Assembly: GCA_905181785.1 (NCBI GenBank)
Contig: CAJIZC010000003.1
Location: 1 to 64,000 of the forward strand
Length of the DNA stretch: 64,000 bases
Origin: an uncultured Candidatus Poseidoniales archaeon
GTDB taxonomy: Archaea > Thermoplasmatota > Poseidoniia > Poseidoniales > Poseidoniaceae
Direction of reading: 5' to 3'
Each line of letters begins with the position of its first letter. Within the stretch, counting starts at the first letter, position 1. This document shows positions 8,164-16,500 of the stretch, piece after piece. The notes under the pieces were generated by a model. That model did no database searches. It was not told the DNA's origin and worked only from the letters and a program-made list of their open reading frames with translations. The position numbers were made by a program, and so were the translations under genes.

Positions 8164-8832
8164 ATGGAACTGCGTGAATTCTCCAAGCGAGGATGGACAC
8201 GCGTCAAGCTGGAATCACGAGCATCGGTTGCATTGTTTCCAATGGCGTGGGGTTTGTTGCCACTAGCCTTTGGATGGCTGATGTGGTTCACCAGCACCAA
8301 TCTGGATTTGATTCCGTACCTCGGCGTTGCCGGCATGCTGCTGATTTTGATGGGTGGCGTGGCAGGGCTTTCCTCTCGAATGGGGGCACTTGGTGCAACA
8401 AGGGTCGGGATTGGCTTGTTTTGTGTAGCCTTTTCGATTGTTGCTTGGGCCCTCGTCAGTCAGGGTAATTTCCCGATTTGGGGCGGTCTTGTGTTCTCAT
8501 CTGCTTCAGTCGTTGCTCTTGTCAAAGGCTTGGACGTGGTGTTCAAAGACGGCGGCTATGTGTTTGAACATCGATGGCACGCAAAAGCACGCCTCCCAAT
8601 TGACTCCCTTCTGGGATGGGAAATTAAAACCACTCGCTTCGATCAGCAAGCCATGGCGAGCAAGAGGTTTGGTTCAAACCAATTTGTCACGATTTATGGA
8701 CGAATCGTCGAAAATGAACCGTTCATTTGCTTCGATGTTCTTGGTTGCAAAGACAAGGCAGAGTTCCAATCGCTCAACTTCGGCATCGACCTAGAAGGCT
8801 TTGACGAGGCCCTAGATGACGCTGAAGAATAG
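8164..8832 (+). CDS. Conserved-looking membrane protein of unknown function
   Basis: 222 residues. The N-terminal ~135 residues carry about four hydrophobic helices (roughly 22-45, 48-70, 80-98, 102-122). The C-terminal ~85 residues are soluble and end in an acidic stretch (DDAEE). No catalytic motif is visible and I do not recognise the family. It lies 44 nt after gcvPB and 45 nt before purE on the same strand, so it may be co-transcribed with them, but nothing ties it functionally to either. The ATG at 8164 has only a weak ribosome site. Confidence 0.6.
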   Translation: MELREFSKRGWTRVKLESRASVALFPMAWGLLPLAFGWLMWFTSTNLDLIPYLGVAGMLLILMGGVAGLSSRMGALGATRVGIGLFCVAFSIVAWALVSQGNFPIWGGLVFSSASVVALVKGLDVVFKDGGYVFEHRWHAKARLPIDSLLGWEIKTTRFDQQAMASKRFGSNQFVTIYGRIVENEPFICFDVLGCKDKAEFQSLNFGIDLEGFDEALDDAEE

Positions 8833-8877
8833 CCCCCTTTTGCCCTTGCAGGCGCAAGAAATCCAAGAGGCATCTTG

Positions 8878-9384
8878 ATGAACCACCCGCGCCGGCGTAG
8901 AAGCATGGATGTTACCATTCTCTTGGGCTCGTCTTCCGACCTACCAGTAGCCGAAAAATGCACGAAAATCCTCGACCACTTTAGCGTGACTTACCAACTC
9001 CGTGTTGCAAGCGCTCACCGCTCCCCTGTGTTCGTTGAAGAAATCATCAATCAAGCCGAAGCCGATGGCTGTCAAGTCTTCATCGCTATGGCTGGTTTAG
9101 CCGCTGCTCTTCCCGGTGCAGTTGCTGCTCTGACCACAAAACCTGTGATTGGCGTCCCATGCGGTGGCCGTGTGCCATTCGATTCGTTGCTTTCCATCGT
9201 TCAACTGCCACCTGGCGTCCCTGCGGCAACCGTTGGTGTTGACCGCGGTGACAACGCAGGCTACCTTGCAACTCAGATCCTCGCCCTCAAGAACCCAGAC
9301 TACGCTGCAGCATTGAAGCAAAACAAACTCGACCAAGTGGCTCGAGTGAAAGCCCAAGACGCAGAAGTCAACGGGGGACAGTGA
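8878..9384 (+). CDS. purE: N5-carboxyaminoimidazole ribonucleotide mutase (PurE)
   Basis: 168 residues from the ATG at 8878, which has AGAGG 7 nt upstream. An internal ATG at 8905 would match the minimal family N terminus. Diagnostic motifs are GSSSDLPVAEK, SAHRSP and the loop LPGAVAALTTKPVIGVP, followed by DSLLSIVQLPPGVPAATV. PurE converts N5-CAIR (made by PurK) to CAIR in purine synthesis; the loop sequence looks class I-like, so a PurK partner elsewhere is expected. Its stop codon directly abuts the ATG of guaAB, so the two nucleotide genes are probably one transcript. Confidence 0.92.
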   Translation: MNHPRRRRSMDVTILLGSSSDLPVAEKCTKILDHFSVTYQLRVASAHRSPVFVEEIINQAEADGCQVFIAMAGLAAALPGAVAALTTKPVIGVPCGGRVPFDSLLSIVQLPPGVPAATVGVDRGDNAGYLATQILALKNPDYAAALKQNKLDQVARVKAQDAEVNGGQ

Positions 9385-10335
9385 ATGTTTGATACCTCGG
9401 AATTCATCGAGGAATCCATCGCCACCATGCGAGAAACCATTGACGATGTGGCCATTATCGCCTGCTCTGGTGGTGTTGACTCCACCGTGGCTGCTGTGAT
9501 TGCGAACCAAGCGGTTGGCGATTTACTTCACTGCGTTTACGTCGATACCGGCTTTATGCGCAAAGGAGAAACAGAAGAGATTGAAGCGCTCCTCGCTGCT
9601 CAAGGCATCAAAAACCTCGTCACCGTTAAGGCAGCAGACCGATATTTTGCTGCACTCAAAGGCATCACCGAGCCAGAACAAAAGCGCAAGGTCATCGGCG
9701 AACTGTTCATCCGAATTTTTGAAGAGGAGCAAGTCAAAGTTGATGCCAAGTACCTCATTCAAGGCACCATCGCTCCAGATTGGATTGAATCCGGTGGTGG
9801 CGTTCGTGACACCATCAAATCCCACCACAACGTTGGCGGTTTGCCTGAAGACATGACGTTGGAAGTTGTTGAGCCTCTTCGTGACCTCTACAAGGATGAA
9901 GTCAGAGATTTGGCTCGAACCCTTGAGATCAATGTCGCAGAGCGCCAACCGTTCCCTGGACCGGGTTTGGCCGTTCGTACCCTTGGCGACCTCACTCCAG
10001 AACGCGTTGGTGTCGTCCGTGAAGCATGCGCCATTGTCGAAGAAGAATTCGAAGCAGCAGCAGCAGCTGGTGAAATGGAAATTCCATGGCAATACTTTGC
10101 TGCTCTTCTCCCGGTGAGAAGCGTCGGTGTTCACGGCGACGTTCGTGCTTACGGCGAAACAATCGTTGTTCGAGCGGTCCAATCGATGGATGGTATGTCA
10201 GCGCGTTATTCGGAAATCCCACATCACATTCTCCAGAAAATCAGCACTCGAATCACAAACACAGTGAAGGGCGCTGCTAACCGTGTTGTGTACGACATCA
10301 CGCACAAGCCACCTGGTACAATCGAGTGGGAATAA
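9385..10335 (+). CDS. guaAB: GMP synthetase ATP-pyrophosphatase subunit B
   Basis: 316 residues. The PP-loop motif CSGGVDST occurs near residue 30. The C-terminal dimerisation domain has FPGPGLAVRTLGDLT and GVHGDVRAYGETIV, and the protein ends in the canonical PGTIEWE. It lacks a glutamine amidotransferase domain, as is normal in archaea where that activity is a separate small subunit; that subunit is not in this window. It amidates XMP to GMP using ATP and ammonia. It directly follows purE (no gap) and is followed convergently by tRNA-Asn. Confidence 0.94.
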   Translation: MFDTSEFIEESIATMRETIDDVAIIACSGGVDSTVAAVIANQAVGDLLHCVYVDTGFMRKGETEEIEALLAAQGIKNLVTVKAADRYFAALKGITEPEQKRKVIGELFIRIFEEEQVKVDAKYLIQGTIAPDWIESGGGVRDTIKSHHNVGGLPEDMTLEVVEPLRDLYKDEVRDLARTLEINVAERQPFPGPGLAVRTLGDLTPERVGVVREACAIVEEEFEAAAAAGEMEIPWQYFAALLPVRSVGVHGDVRAYGETIVVRAVQSMDGMSARYSEIPHHILQKISTRITNTVKGAANRVVYDITHKPPGTIEWE

Positions 10336-10355
10336 CCTCCAAGGGTTAGAAATTA

Positions 10356-10428
10356 CGCCGATTGAGGGGCTCGAACCCTCGACCTTGGGATTAACAGTCC
10401 CACGCTCCACCAGCTAAGCTAAATCGGC
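10356..10428 (-). tRNA. tRNA-Asn (anticodon GUU)
   Basis: The minus strand folds into a complete 73-nt cloverleaf. It has a 7-bp acceptor GCCGATT/AATCGGC, discriminator G, a D arm, the anticodon stem TGGGA/TCCCA with loop CTGTTAA (anticodon GTT), a 5-nt variable loop, and T arm GAGGG-TTCGAGC-CCCTC. CCA is not encoded. It sits between the convergent guaAB and deoA ends. No intron is needed for a good fold. Confidence 0.96.
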
Positions 10429-10477
10429 AACTATGGCCAATCGCCTCCCCTTTATGACGGCTTCGGGACTGTCACTC

Positions 10478-11797
10478 TCATTGAATGACCTTGAGAAGCC
10501 TCACAATTGGCTTGACGGGTGCAGTTGAGAGGCGCAACGCCCCATGGAGTCCCTTTTCTTGATCGATGGTGAGGGGTTGATTGTGATGAACTGCAATCCA
10601 TGGTTGGCCCTGCAGAATCTCATCGCCTTTGGCCTTCAACACCACAAACCCAACTGAGGGGTCGATGATGCCCTCGATATCGAACCGGCCAGCGCCATGC
10701 TCACGAGCGATTTCAGCCAAAACCATCGCATCAATTCCTTCGATGTGCCCGGATGACTTTGCCTTGAGTTCAGTCACCTGTTCGGCCCTTTGCACCACGT
10801 TCTCGGGTGTCGAAAGCAACTTTTTGGCTGTGGCTGGCGTCACGCCCTGAGCGATGCACATCAGTTCAAAGCGCTTCGCAGCCGTGCCATCGTGAAGCGT
10901 GTTGACAATCATCTGCTCTCCATCTTCACTCGATTCTGCTTTTCCGAGCAGGTGCAAGAGCGCTCCTCCCTGCATGGCTACGAGGTTCACCGTGTCCTTT
11001 GAGCCTCGACCGTTGAGCACTTCCACACTTTCGATGATTTCCAGAGCGTTTCCAACATGGCTTCCAATGGGTTCGTTCATGTCAGTGATTTGAGCCATGG
11101 TTTGAATTCCCAAACCGTTTGCAGTCCGAACCATTGAGGTTGCCAGTTCGATGGCTTGCTGCTCGGTTTGCATGAACGCAGCTCGGCCACACTTGACATC
11201 CAAAACGAGGGCTTTGAGTCCTTCAGCGGCTTTTTTAGAAACGATTGAGGCCGTAATCAGTGGTATGCTATCAACGGTGCTTGTCACGTCTCGAATGGCG
11301 TACAACAATCCGTCTGCAGGGGCTATTGCTTCGTTTTGTGCTGCAATACAACAGCCAATTTCATTCACCATCGATTGCATCTGTTTGGGGTTAAGAGCGC
11401 AATTAAATCCTGGAATTGATTCCAACTTGTCAATGGTGCCACCTGTATGGCCTAAGCCTCGGCCTGCGAGCATTGGAACTTCGACCCCGCAGGCTGCCAG
11501 GGCTGGAGCAAGCATGATCGACATCTTGTCACCAACGCCTCCGGTGCTGTGCTTGTCGGCGACAGGGCGGTGTGAATCCCATGAGAGCACTGCACCTGAG
11601 TGCATCATGCCTTTTGTCAAAGCTACAGTGTCCTCGACGCTGGCTCCATGAGCATGAACCGCTTTGAGCCACACGGTGATGGCCTCAATGGACAGGGTTC
11701 GATTTGCCACACCTTCGATGAAGGATGCTAAATCCTGCGGTTCCATTGATTGACCGTTTTCGATGGCTGTGCACAATCGGGCGATGAGATTGCTCAT
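10478..11797 (-). CDS. deoA: Thymidine (pyrimidine-nucleoside) phosphorylase
   Basis: 439 residues, the length of bacterial-type thymidine/pyrimidine nucleoside phosphorylase and shorter than the ~500-residue archaeal AMP phosphorylase. The signature DKHSTGGVGDK lies near residue 81, followed by the phosphate/pyrimidine-site region GRGLGHTGGTIDKLESIPG. It cleaves thymidine (or uridine/deoxyuridine) to free base and (deoxy)ribose-1-phosphate. Its ATG overlaps the stop of the upstream 2-oxoglutarate oxygenase as ATGA, so the enzymes are translationally coupled. This suggests the free thymine or uracil may be the substrate of that oxygenase (inference). It is the last gene of the leftward cluster. 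Confidence 0.9.
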   Translation of the reverse strand: MSNLIARLCTAIENGQSMEPQDLASFIEGVANRTLSIEAITVWLKAVHAHGASVEDTVALTKGMMHSGAVLSWDSHRPVADKHSTGGVGDKMSIMLAPALAACGVEVPMLAGRGLGHTGGTIDKLESIPGFNCALNPKQMQSMVNEIGCCIAAQNEAIAPADGLLYAIRDVTSTVDSIPLITASIVSKKAAEGLKALVLDVKCGRAAFMQTEQQAIELATSMVRTANGLGIQTMAQITDMNEPIGSHVGNALEIIESVEVLNGRGSKDTVNLVAMQGGALLHLLGKAESSEDGEQMIVNTLHDGTAAKRFELMCIAQGVTPATAKKLLSTPENVVQRAEQVTELKAKSSGHIEGIDAMVLAEIAREHGAGRFDIEGIIDPSVGFVVLKAKGDEILQGQPWIAVHHNQPLTIDQEKGLHGALRLSTAPVKPIVRLLKVIQ

Positions 11798-12762
11798 GCG
11801 TTGCCCTCAGGTTCAGCCAATCCAATTTCGACCAATCGCTGATGCAGGTATGCACCGGCTGTGATCGACGAATAAAGAGGAGTTCCACCGGTTTGTTCTA
11901 CAAATTCATTGCGTGGGGTCAAATCGATTTCATTTCTCGGATGAACAAACATGGGCATGGAAAATCGTCTGGCCGTGGTGTCTTTTGGGTTCACAACCCG
12001 GTGGGTTGTGGATCGGAACAGGCCGTTCGTGATGTTTTGCAACATGTCGCCAGAATCGACGATGATGTGCCGTGCGTCACCCTCGACTTTGATCCAACTG
12101 CCATCGTGGTCCATGACTTGGAGGCCATCTGCTGTGGCGGTGACAAGCAGCGTGATCAGGTTGATGTCTTCGTGTGCAGCAGAGCGCACGGCACCAACAG
12201 GTGCATCCTTGCCAACAGGCGGGTAGTGAATGATTCGCATGATTGTGTTCCCCTCCTGACTCATTTCAGTGAGCCAATCCGCAGGTTTGTCAAGGTAGAT
12301 GCTGCAGGCCTTCAAGATGCGCTGAGCCAAGGCTTCCATTTGCTCAAAGAGCCCGTCAATCACGGGTTTGAACCCTGGTGCATGGTCTTCGGGCCATACA
12401 TTGGCTGGGTAGGTTGGTTGGGGTCCTTTACCAGTGTGCGTTCTTCCATTTTGCCAGAATTCTTTCAAATCAGGTGCATCGTTGTCCTTTGCGTGTTCGA
12501 CCCCGAAGGCGGTGTAGCCGCGTTGATGCGAAATTTCTGGCTGTAAATACCGTTGTTTGATGGTCTTTGGTAACGAGAAAAAGACATCACTTTGCTCATA
12601 GGATCGTTCAATCAAGTCCAAATCAATGCCGTGATTTTTGAGAGCAAAGAAACCGATGTCCTTCAGTGAATCTCCAACGGCTTGAACGAAGCGTTCTTGT
12701 TGACGCTCATCGCCAAGCATGTCGGCGAAATCAACCGTTGGTATTCGGCGGCTCACATTCAT
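11794..12762 (-). CDS. 2-oxoglutarate/Fe(II)-dependent dioxygenase, isopenicillin-N-synthase-like family
   Basis: 322 residues from the ATG at 12762, chosen because it shares a base with the stop of the upstream BI-1 gene (TGATG) and begins exactly at the family DIOX_N motif IPTVDFADM. The iron facial triad is visible as H197-x-D199 (AAHEDINLITLL) and H254 (STTHRVVNP). The 2-oxoglutarate anchor is R266-x-S268 (RRFS). The GLQV-x5-W segment is typical of this family, which includes thymine-7-hydroxylase, flavanone hydroxylases and ACC oxidase. Overlap with deoA favours a pyrimidine-base substrate, but substrate choice is inference. Cytoplasmic; no signal peptide. Confidence 0.85.
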   Translation of the reverse strand: MNVSRRIPTVDFADMLGDERQQERFVQAVGDSLKDIGFFALKNHGIDLDLIERSYEQSDVFFSLPKTIKQRYLQPEISHQRGYTAFGVEHAKDNDAPDLKEFWQNGRTHTGKGPQPTYPANVWPEDHAPGFKPVIDGLFEQMEALAQRILKACSIYLDKPADWLTEMSQEGNTIMRIIHYPPVGKDAPVGAVRSAAHEDINLITLLVTATADGLQVMDHDGSWIKVEGDARHIIVDSGDMLQNITNGLFRSTTHRVVNPKDTTARRFSMPMFVHPRNEIDLTPRNEFVEQTGGTPLYSSITAGAYLHQRLVEIGLAEPEGNA

Positions 12763-13508
12763 CACTGATTCCTGATCTTGGAGAGGAGTCTTAGCATTTC
12801 GAAGTAGACCCAAATAACGGTGATTAACAAACCGAATGCAGCCCACCATTCACCTGATTTTGGTGAGTTGTTGCTGATGCCGCGCTCAATAAAGTGAAAG
12901 TCGAGGATCAAATTGAGTGATGCAATACCCAGAATGAACAATGTCACCAAAATTCCAAGAGGTCCAGAGGAATGGAGGAAGGGTACGCCAACATTTGTGA
13001 ACAGCGACAAAACCATTGAAACCATGTACAAAGCGAACACGCCGAGCGTGAGGGTGATGACGACGGCTTGGAATGCAGGTGTCGCTTTGATGATTTTAGT
13101 TGACCAAAGGAAATACATGACGCCGATAATACAGACTGTGCCTAAGCCAGCTTGCAAAACAATTCCGGAGTATGCTCCTTCGTACACAAACGAGACTCCA
13201 CCAATGAGCATACCTTCAAACAAGGCGTAACAGATCGCTCCCGGTGCTGGATTTTTTGGCCTCGTAAATACCATCACCAGTAAGGTGATGAGGCCACCCA
13301 AGAATCCAATTCCCGTGAGAAGGACCATTGCCCCAAGGTTTCCAGATGCGCCCAAAGAAACGGTCACAAGGGCAGTGAGGATTGTGATTCCGAACAAAAC
13401 GCCAATCTTCTGCATTGTCCCTTCATAGGACATGGTTTCGTAGCCTGGGATGTTGCTCCAAAAATTGTTGGACAAGACTGGGTTGCTCGTCGAAGTGACT
13501 GCTCGCAT
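12762..13508 (-). CDS. Bax inhibitor-1/YccA family integral membrane protein
   Basis: 248 residues from the ATG at 13508. The upstream in-frame extension would overlap the preceding gene and read through its coding end, so the shorter start is preferred. There are seven hydrophobic segments and the typical C-terminal signature LDFHFIERGISN-x6-EWWAAFGLLITVIWVYFEMLRLL. BI-1 relatives act as membrane calcium-leak or stress proteins; an archaeal role is not established. It begins 26 nt after the LTD/PLD surface-protein gene and ends by overlapping the oxygenase start, so it sits inside the leftward operon. Its link to the neighbouring catabolic genes is unclear. Confidence 0.85.
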   Translation of the reverse strand: MRAVTSTSNPVLSNNFWSNIPGYETMSYEGTMQKIGVLFGITILTALVTVSLGASGNLGAMVLLTGIGFLGGLITLLVMVFTRPKNPAPGAICYALFEGMLIGGVSFVYEGAYSGIVLQAGLGTVCIIGVMYFLWSTKIIKATPAFQAVVITLTLGVFALYMVSMVLSLFTNVGVPFLHSSGPLGILVTLFILGIASLNLILDFHFIERGISNNSPKSGEWWAAFGLLITVIWVYFEMLRLLSKIRNQ

Positions 13509-13534
13509 GACCTGAAATGCAAAGCGGTCCCTTG

Positions 13535-16500
13535 TCAATCTTGTGACGAATCTCTGTGTGCCTGAACCTGTTCTTCGTAATACACGACCAACTGGTCCAT
13601 CGTCCAACCTTGGTCGAAGTAACTCTGCACCATTGCTTCATCCCAACCGGGGACTCTTGCTAGGTCAGTCTCTGAAATCACTTTCTTTGGTGGTTCTTTC
13701 TCTGCTCCAGTACCGTCCAAAACGGGGGCTTGGAATCCATCGATGGAAATCGGGTCTGCTGCCAAAGCGTCGAGTTGAGCAGATTCAAGGGTGATCAAGT
13801 CCTTTGCATCCTCGGCTTCTTGCTCGATGTTCCGGAGCACCAAGAAGGCACAAACTGCCAATATTACACCTGCTACCATCAGCATGAGCATCAATTTAGA
13901 ACCGAGGTTCGTTTCATCGCCACTGCTTGGCGTTGCAAGGACAAGCCGTTGTTCTGTTGAACATCCTTGGAGGTTGACAGCCAAATCGGCGAGGGTATCT
14001 GGACATTCATCGTCGGCGTTGATCACGCCGTCGTTGTCGTCGTCAAGCGTCCCATTGTCGACCGGTTCGGTTGGCGTATTGTCGATGTCGATGCCGCTCA
14101 AGTCACAGCCAAGGACATCCGATTCATTGACACCGTCCATATCTGCATCTGCAAGGTTCAGCGCATTTCGAGGTGAAACGGCTTCGATTGTTGGATCCAA
14201 GGCCGTTGATTGCGCCCAAGCAACTTCAAGGCCGTCGGGAATGCAATCCCCATCGGTATCGGCATTTGTTGGATGGCTGCCAAACTTGTATTCATCTTGA
14301 TTTGTGATGCCGTCCATGTCTGCATCGTACAACCCTTCAGCCATGTTTGGGCCAGGCAGGGTGTGCGTGGTTCGATTCAAACCGTTTGGAACTTCCCAAA
14401 TATCAGGCAGTCCATCTTGGTCGGTGTCTGTCACGTTATCCAACCTGTTCCAGTCTTCATACCAAGCAGTAAGGTAGGGTGCTGCAACTTCGGTTGAAGT
14501 CAGCACTAGCCCCATTTCTCGGTTTCTGTTGACTGCGGAATTGCCCCAGTTGATCGATGAAACCAACACGGTCTCTTGGTCAATAATGAGGCCTTTGTTG
14601 TGGAGTTTGGAAACATCATCATCTTCGCTCATGACGATGGCTGCTACATCCAAACCGTCGCTTGAATTCCACACTTCATTGAAGGTGTCAACTACATCTT
14701 GAACGTCCTGGTCGAGGTATGCGCCGTTGATGATCAACCGAACTGCTACGCCGTTTTCTGCAGATTGCCGCAAGGCAGTGAAAATTGGATTGTCGCCCCA
14801 TCCCCAAGACCAGTCCATGTCGAGGTATTGCAAGGACAACAGAAGCTCGTCCTCTGCACTGTCGATCAACTCGACCAGTCCCTCAATGCAGTTGTCCGGG
14901 CACGTCAAGAGCGCCCCGTTGACGGTGGCCGTAATGGATTGCGAACGGGCACCATCGACAGGTGTTGCGGTGGGCATGTTCCATCCGTTTGGCTCGTCGC
15001 TTGCCGAAGCAGGGGAGATGTGTTGGCGCAGCGGTTCTTCATCAAACGACATCTGCTGGAGAACAATCGAAGCCAGTTCGTCGTTTTCAATCAAAACGCC
15101 CCAATCCACGTTGCCGCGAACGCCTGGTGCGGGCATGGAAGAGCCCTTCCAGTTGCCTGATGAAATCCAGACGCTTGTGCCGTCACGGACAGCAACCTTG
15201 CTGTGAATGTAAGCATAAGGTTCCACGCCGCCATCACCGAACCAGTAGGTGGTGACGCCTGCTTTGACCAGTTCACTGGCCATACCGTATTGATTGATCA
15301 TGTCGAAGTCCGCCCAGAAGCCAGGGGACCCGGCATCGAGGACGACCGTAACATCAACGCCTCTGCCTTGTGCGTCAATCAACGCTTGAACCAGTCTTGG
15401 TTCTGAGAGTTGGTAGACATGGACATTGAGGCTCGTGTTCGCCCCTTCAATCCAGTCCAGCACATCGAGGAGGCCGTGGGTTGGGCCAATCAATGGAATG
15501 ACTTCTGATTCACCGGAGAAGGTTTGGTCGTCGCAGAACGTGCTGCCGCCAAGTCGACCCCAGCGGTGATGCCAATCGCTCACCGTATCGGTGTCATCAA
15601 GGGCACCACATCCGTCGCCTCGGTGGTAAATGATCAGGTTGATCCCCGATACGGGTTCAACCAAACTGATGCCACTCCACCCGTTCACCTCGACCGGACC
15701 GTTGCCGTACACGATGGTGTCAGCGAGTGCTCCTGCTGGGTCCGTGATCTGTAAGGCCGCTCCGTCGTTTGGAAGGGTCGGTGCTTCGTTGAATCCAGAA
15801 GCAAACCCGACGATTATACCGTCTTCATAGACGCCAAGGCCGTTCGGATCTGCGGCAAAAATCACCGCACTCATGGCAGGGATTGTAAGGTCGCCGAAGA
15901 CGAATGGGTCGGTGCCACCCGAGGTCGTGACGCTGAACGTCCAACCTTCGAGGTATGCTGTTTTATCACCGATGTTGCTGATTTCAAAGAACTCTGTGTT
16001 CGAAGAAATGCCTGTGGACCCTTCGCTCATAAAGCGTGTGAATTTGACATCATCGAGTTGCGCGAACTGGGTTGCATTTGGCTCTTCAGTTCCTGGTGTT
16101 GGCCACATGGTGTGAATCCAAGACGCCTCAGAAGTGTTGCCGGGCATCATTGTTTGGCAGTCGCTGACAATGCTCCATTGAACAGTGGTGATGGGTACAC
16201 CATCCGGATTGGACAGCGTGAACCCATCGCCAAGACCGCTGAGCAGGCTGTCATCCATGAGGAACACAGCACGCTGTCCGGGCTCTACGATTGTAGCGTT
16301 CCATCCCATGTCAACGGAGTCCCACATTGCGTCGCTTCGAATGAACCTGCGATCTTGGTCGACGGTGTCGATGTGCCATCGGCTGAGGTTGAGGTCCTCT
16401 GTTCCAGTGTTCATGAATTCAATCCAGTCTTCTACAGGGTCAATTGAATCGTCGCTGCAGTACGCCAACACTTCGGTGACGCTCACGTTTTCTGAGCCTG

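Noticed and set aside
9523-10182. 219-codon minus-strand frame inside guaAB
   Set aside because: Antisense to a clearly conserved GMP synthetase subunit; composition is that of a reversed acidic/alpha-helical gene.
13535-13607. Longer start for the BI-1 gene inside the LTD/PLD coding end
   Set aside because: The extra 33 residues are basic, non-family sequence and overlap the upstream gene; the ATG at 13508 begins just before the family-like region.
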